Source of the DNA: Nitrososphaerota archaeon
GTDB taxonomy: Archaea > Thermoproteota > Nitrososphaeria > Nitrososphaerales > JACPRH01
DNA length: 64,000 nt
Direction of reading: 5' to 3'
NCBI GenBank assembly: GCA_023379805.1
Contig: JAMCPI010000015.1
Span: 23,816 to 87,815 of the forward strand
A model generated the notes under the pieces. It was not told the DNA's origin and searched no databases. It worked only from the letters and a program-made list of their open reading frames with translations. The number at the start of each line of letters is the position of its first letter. The stretch's first letter is position 1. Made by a program: the position numbers and the translations under genes. Below are positions 61,600 through 64,000 of the stretch, in pieces.

Positions 61600-62160
61600 C
61601 TAGAATGCAGATAGTAAGTAATGTATTGGGATATCTTGGTGGTCTTTGTTAGGAAGCATTCTCCTAATTGAGATTGGAAGAGCTTTTGATTCAATCTCCT
61701 TAATTGCGAGCGAAATCGGGTCAGTTACGCCTGCAGGTATAGGGATGAACGGCGGTGCACCGAGAGCCAGCTGTAAAGATCTGGCTCCTATTATTCTCGC
61801 TTTTTCAAATCGAGTCAATCTAGGCGGCCCAATCTTGACTACAAACTTAGTTCCTTCCGCTTTAGCAACAGACTCAGTGGTGCTGGCCTTCTTTCTACCT
61901 TTTTTAACAGGCCCGCTCTGAGCCGGTTCAGCATAAGTTGACAACTTACCGTAAAGCCTCCGAAGATCACTAACCTGCCTTAAAGAGGCCAAATAAACCT
62001 TGCGATCGGCATATCTCTTTTTTGCATCTTCATTCCTATTAATACCACTTTTTGATCCTAATATCAGGTCGCGCCAATAAAAACTTAAAACGAATCCCGC
62101 CGCAATAAAGCGGAGATTGGAACAATCATCCACATCGAAAATCACCGCTAAAATCATCAT
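61600..62160 (-). CDS. rpoK: DNA-directed RNA polymerase subunit K (Rpb6), start uncertain
   Basis: The C-terminal 80 residues are RpoK: PPRLTRFEKARIIGARSLQL, then the FIPIPAGVTDPISLAIKEIE region and a short IPIHYLLSAF end. This is the small assembly subunit equivalent to bacterial omega and eukaryotic Rpb6. The frame is open upstream to 62160, giving 186 residues, but that start lies inside the divergent cyclophilin-like gene and upstream of a TATA-like box at 62075-62090. The TTG at 61992 (130 residues) is a better start. Residues after it (about 45) are a basic, Lys/Ala/Ser-rich extension ahead of the core, reminiscent of the acidic/charged N-tails of Rpb6. Confidence 0.85.
   Translation of the reverse strand: MMILAVIFDVDDCSNLRFIAAGFVLSFYWRDLILGSKSGINRNEDAKKRYADRKVYLASLRQVSDLRRLYGKLSTYAEPAQSGPVKKGRKKASTTESVAKAEGTKFVVKIGPPRLTRFEKARIIGARSLQLALGAPPFIPIPAGVTDPISLAIKEIESKALPISIRRMLPNKDHQDIPIHYLLSAF
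62075..62090 (-). promoter_or_regulatory. Probable promoter of rpoK
   Basis: TTTTAAGTTTTTATTGG on the minus strand is TATA-like. Transcription would begin near 62050-62055, which excludes the ATG at 62160 as the rpoK start and fits the TTG at 61992 with a leader of about 60 bases. Confidence 0.4.
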
Positions 62161-62518
62161 TCACGGTAAAGGTGAAGCATCAGCTGATCTTTTCAGACAC
62201 CTCTCCCCAATGACCCTAAACTCAATAATGTTGAAGATGCCTATACATGGAAGAGTGAATCGAATAGGCGAATCACTCATCTGCATTATCACACCCATAG
62301 TAGCGGGCACAGAAAAAAGCAAAACATCTTTTGAACAGGGAGCAATAACATTCCTACCGTTAAACGGCTCAATATGCATATTCCTGAAATCCGGTAAATC
62401 AGCCAGACCTATGAATCAAATCGGTTCAGTCTCCTCAGGACTAGATATACTGCTAAAAGCCGGAAGCGGAGACACTATAACCATAACTACTACAACACCT
62501 ACGATTAACTCTACTTAA
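62117..62518 (+). CDS. Archaeal cyclophilin-like protein (DUF369)
   Basis: A 133-residue protein with the cyclophilin-like beta-barrel pattern of the DUF369/TM1367 family: KIIIHGKGEASADLF, LPLNGSICIFLKSG, ARPMNQIGSVSSGL and GDTITITTT at the end. Catalytic residues of true peptidyl-prolyl isomerases are not obvious, so isomerase activity is uncertain. The start TTG 62117 overlaps the open frame of rpoK on the other strand but not its likely true start. A short Thr-rich end (TTTTPTINST) is unusual. Confidence 0.7.
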   Translation: MEQSSTSKITAKIIIHGKGEASADLFRHLSPMTLNSIMLKMPIHGRVNRIGESLICIITPIVAGTEKSKTSFEQGAITFLPLNGSICIFLKSGKSARPMNQIGSVSSGLDILLKAGSGDTITITTTTPTINST

Positions 62519-62599
62519 CTCTAGCCTGCACAGCAGCAAATGAAGCTCGCCGCTAGCTTAACTTATATCTGAACCTGACCTGATTGCGGATGACAAGAG

Positions 62600-63400
62600 T
62601 TGAATCCCAGTGTCTTGGACAGTCTTCTCAACCTAGATTACGATGATATCTCAGTGCAGATTCGAAACTTCATCTCCACCTATGTGGAAGAAGCTGGTGC
62701 AAACGGAGCCGTACTCGGCTTAAGTGGCGGAGTCGACTCTACAGTAACTGCGCAGCTAGCCGCAAAGGCGCTTTCAAGTAAAAAAATGATGGGGTTGATA
62801 CTCCCTGACCACACAACAACGCCTAGAGAAGATGTAGAAGACGCTGAGAACACAGCCAAGCAGTTAGGCATCAAAACCCAGAGCATAGACATCAACCTGA
62901 TACACAACACATTCATGAAGAATCTGAGACAAGGCAGAATCCCGGAAGGAAACCTAAGAGCCAGAATCCGAATGTGCCTACTCTACTACTACGCCAACCT
63001 AGACAACCGCATAGTGATCGGAACAGGCGACCGAAGTGAAATACTGATCGGGTACTACACGAAGTACGGAGACGGCGGAGTCGATATTCTGCCCATAGGC
63101 GGACTGTATAAAACACAGGTCAGAGCGCTTGCCAAGCACCTGAACATATCCAGCAGAATCGTAGAAAAACAGAGTTCGCCGCGCCTCTGGGCAGGCCAAA
63201 CAGCTGAAGATGAAATAGGCCAGAAATACGAAGTAATTGACCCTGCACTGCACCTCCTTTTCGATCTCAACTTGTCTCCAGAGCGGACCGAGAAACAATT
63301 AGGTAATCCCGAAATCATCAACCAAGTTCTAGAAATGAACCGCCGAAGCCAACATAAACGTGAAACACCCCAAATCTGCAAGATACAGCAACCCACATAA
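62600..63400 (+). CDS. nadE: NH3-dependent NAD+ synthetase
   Basis: Converts deamido-NAD+ to NAD+ with ATP and ammonia. The 266-residue N-type ATP pyrophosphatase has the P-loop LGLSGGVDSTVTAQLA (SGGVDS at 42-47), the segment LIGYYTKYGDGGVDILPIG, and QVRALAKHLN. This length and the absence of a glutaminase domain mark it as the ammonia-dependent form. TTG start at 62600 (GACAAGAGTTG context); a few residues may shift. It is the last recognisable enzyme before the end of the window. Confidence 0.93.
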   Translation: MNPSVLDSLLNLDYDDISVQIRNFISTYVEEAGANGAVLGLSGGVDSTVTAQLAAKALSSKKMMGLILPDHTTTPREDVEDAENTAKQLGIKTQSIDINLIHNTFMKNLRQGRIPEGNLRARIRMCLLYYYANLDNRIVIGTGDRSEILIGYYTKYGDGGVDILPIGGLYKTQVRALAKHLNISSRIVEKQSSPRLWAGQTAEDEIGQKYEVIDPALHLLFDLNLSPERTEKQLGNPEIINQVLEMNRRSQHKRETPQICKIQQPT

Positions 63401-63415
63401 ATTCCACAGGAATCT

Positions 63416-63628
63416 TCAGACCTCAGTTATGCCTTGGCTGAAGCGTTTTACTCTGAATCTCGTTATAACCTCTAAAAGAATAACAGCTAAAAGCGCCAAC
63501 GTAACTCCTGCAAGCTGAGCAGTCGGCTCAGCGAATCCATTCTGCTTAAGCACATTATACACAAAACCCCAAGTGAACAATGCAAAAAGAACTATAACAA
63601 CCAGCACAATCAATGGCGGCCTCGACAT
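63416..63628 (-). CDS. Small two-helix membrane protein
   Basis: A 70-residue protein with two hydrophobic helices (about 5-24 and 34-57) joined by a short polar loop (KQNGFAEPTAQ), with a basic C-terminus (RFRVKRFSQG). No family is recognised. The ATG start at 63628 is clear. It converges on nadE with 15 bases between the stops. Confidence 0.55.
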   Translation of the reverse strand: MSRPPLIVLVVIVLFALFTWGFVYNVLKQNGFAEPTAQLAGVTLALLAVILLEVITRFRVKRFSQGITEV

Positions 63629-64000
63629 CCTACCACCAACACCTCTAGACCACTCTAAGCCTGCATCATTTAATCATTTAGACACCGCAAACACTGCGGC
63701 TACATCGTCCCAACAGAGCATTTACAACAAGCAATAAAGAAAAAACCGATCCAACCCTGCATAAACCCAATCAAACCAGTACAGTAAACAACAATCAAAC
63801 TATCAACGCATACAATTCTAAGATATATTCAACAAAAATCATTGGGGGATAATCTTGCAAACAGAACCAATGCTTTCAACAAGCATTACAGAAACATATC
63901 TAACACATTGGCAAACCGCTTAGAACAGCAGCCCGATTCCTACGCACATTTCAAGAGTATATAGAGCCCTCCCCTAGTATTTTTAGCAGGCGTGCGTGCG
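63629..64000. other. 372-bp AT-rich intergenic region at the window end
   Basis: No gene is convincing. A purine-rich stretch GGGGGATAAT at 63844-63853 precedes a 22-codon frame (TTG 63855), too short to trust. A 6-bp hairpin AATGCT/AGCATT occurs near 63871-63889. The region may hold the start of a gene that lies beyond the window. Confidence 0.3.

Noticed and set aside
61540..61600. GTGATGG...CTGA pattern resembling a C/D guide RNA
   Set aside because: The spacing between the boxes is too short for a guide.
1..64000. CRISPR arrays, rRNA genes, prophage or integrase modules
   Set aside because: No regularly spaced direct repeats, no rRNA-like sequence and no capsid, terminase or tyrosine integrase genes were found on either strand.

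Overview
The window is about 64 kb of a TACK-type archaeal chromosome. The closest fit is a Nitrososphaeria (Thaumarchaeota)-related or Bathyarchaeia-like lineage. Support for this: two Alba chromatin proteins, RNA polymerase subunit K, ribosomal protein eL40, archaeal AspRS and IleRS, archaeal-type phosphoglycerate mutase, Trm-G10, UPF0200/UPF0201 proteins, the cell-division set CdvC/CdvB plus a second ESCRT-III paralogue, TATA-box promoters, and a tRNA with an intron outside the anticodon loop. No ammonia-oxidation, methanogenesis or carbon-fixation marker is present, so lifestyle and exact lineage are not settled.

Layout. 0-8 kb: deoxycytidylate deaminase, a KaiC-like ATPase with a small membrane partner, intron-containing tRNA-Val, a membrane-anchored multiheme cytochrome, eL40, Alba and a first aldehyde:ferredoxin oxidoreductase (AOR). 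8-13 kb: NusA-like protein, AspRS, then the cdvB-cdvC operon and a cdvB paralogue with structured leaders. 13-18 kb: a secreted SGNH-like protein, a metallophosphatase, a collagen-stalk triheme cytochrome and a GHKL ATPase. 18-23 kb: IleRS, AK6 kinase, NfeD and a blue-copper protein. 23-30 kb: a cytochrome b / Tat-signal ferredoxin / AOR operon, a frameshifted flavin-type oxidoreductase, OsmC, inositol-phosphate synthase, a DUF2795 protein and a TlpA-like thioredoxin. 30-37.5 kb: a six-gene MoxR/DUF58/DUF4350/DUF4129 membrane operon and a threonine-rich surface protein. 37.7-50 kb: tRNA-Glu, a UbiA-like/UbiC-like pair, a hybrid histidine kinase, UPF0200/0201, RNase Z, Trm-G10, PRPP synthetase, universal stress protein and a Rad50-like ATPase. 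50.2-53.35 kb: a 3.1-kb transposon with perfect inverted repeats of about 61 bp and four passenger genes. 53.4-64 kb: a coiled-coil-stalk hexaheme cytochrome, ApgM, a Ca2+-type P-ATPase, a DapDC-like decarboxylase, a second Alba, RpoK, a cyclophilin-like protein and NAD synthetase.

How the parts may work together. Redox proteins facing outside the membrane recur through the window: three anchored multiheme c-type cytochromes, a cupredoxin, a TlpA-like thioredoxin of the kind used in cytochrome maturation, and an AOR whose iron-sulfur partner has a Tat signal and sits beside a membrane cytochrome b. Two of the cytochromes share one plan, an anchor, a rigid stalk and a heme head; one stalk is collagen-like (18 Gly-X-Y triplets) and the other is a coiled coil of roughly 115 residues. 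I infer an extracellular electron-transfer apparatus that extends through or above the S-layer; this is the most unusual system seen here. The transposon inserted about 30 bp upstream of the hexaheme gene, between its probable TATA box and its start, so in this genome that cytochrome may be silenced or re-wired. All function calls come from reading motifs by eye; no database search was possible.
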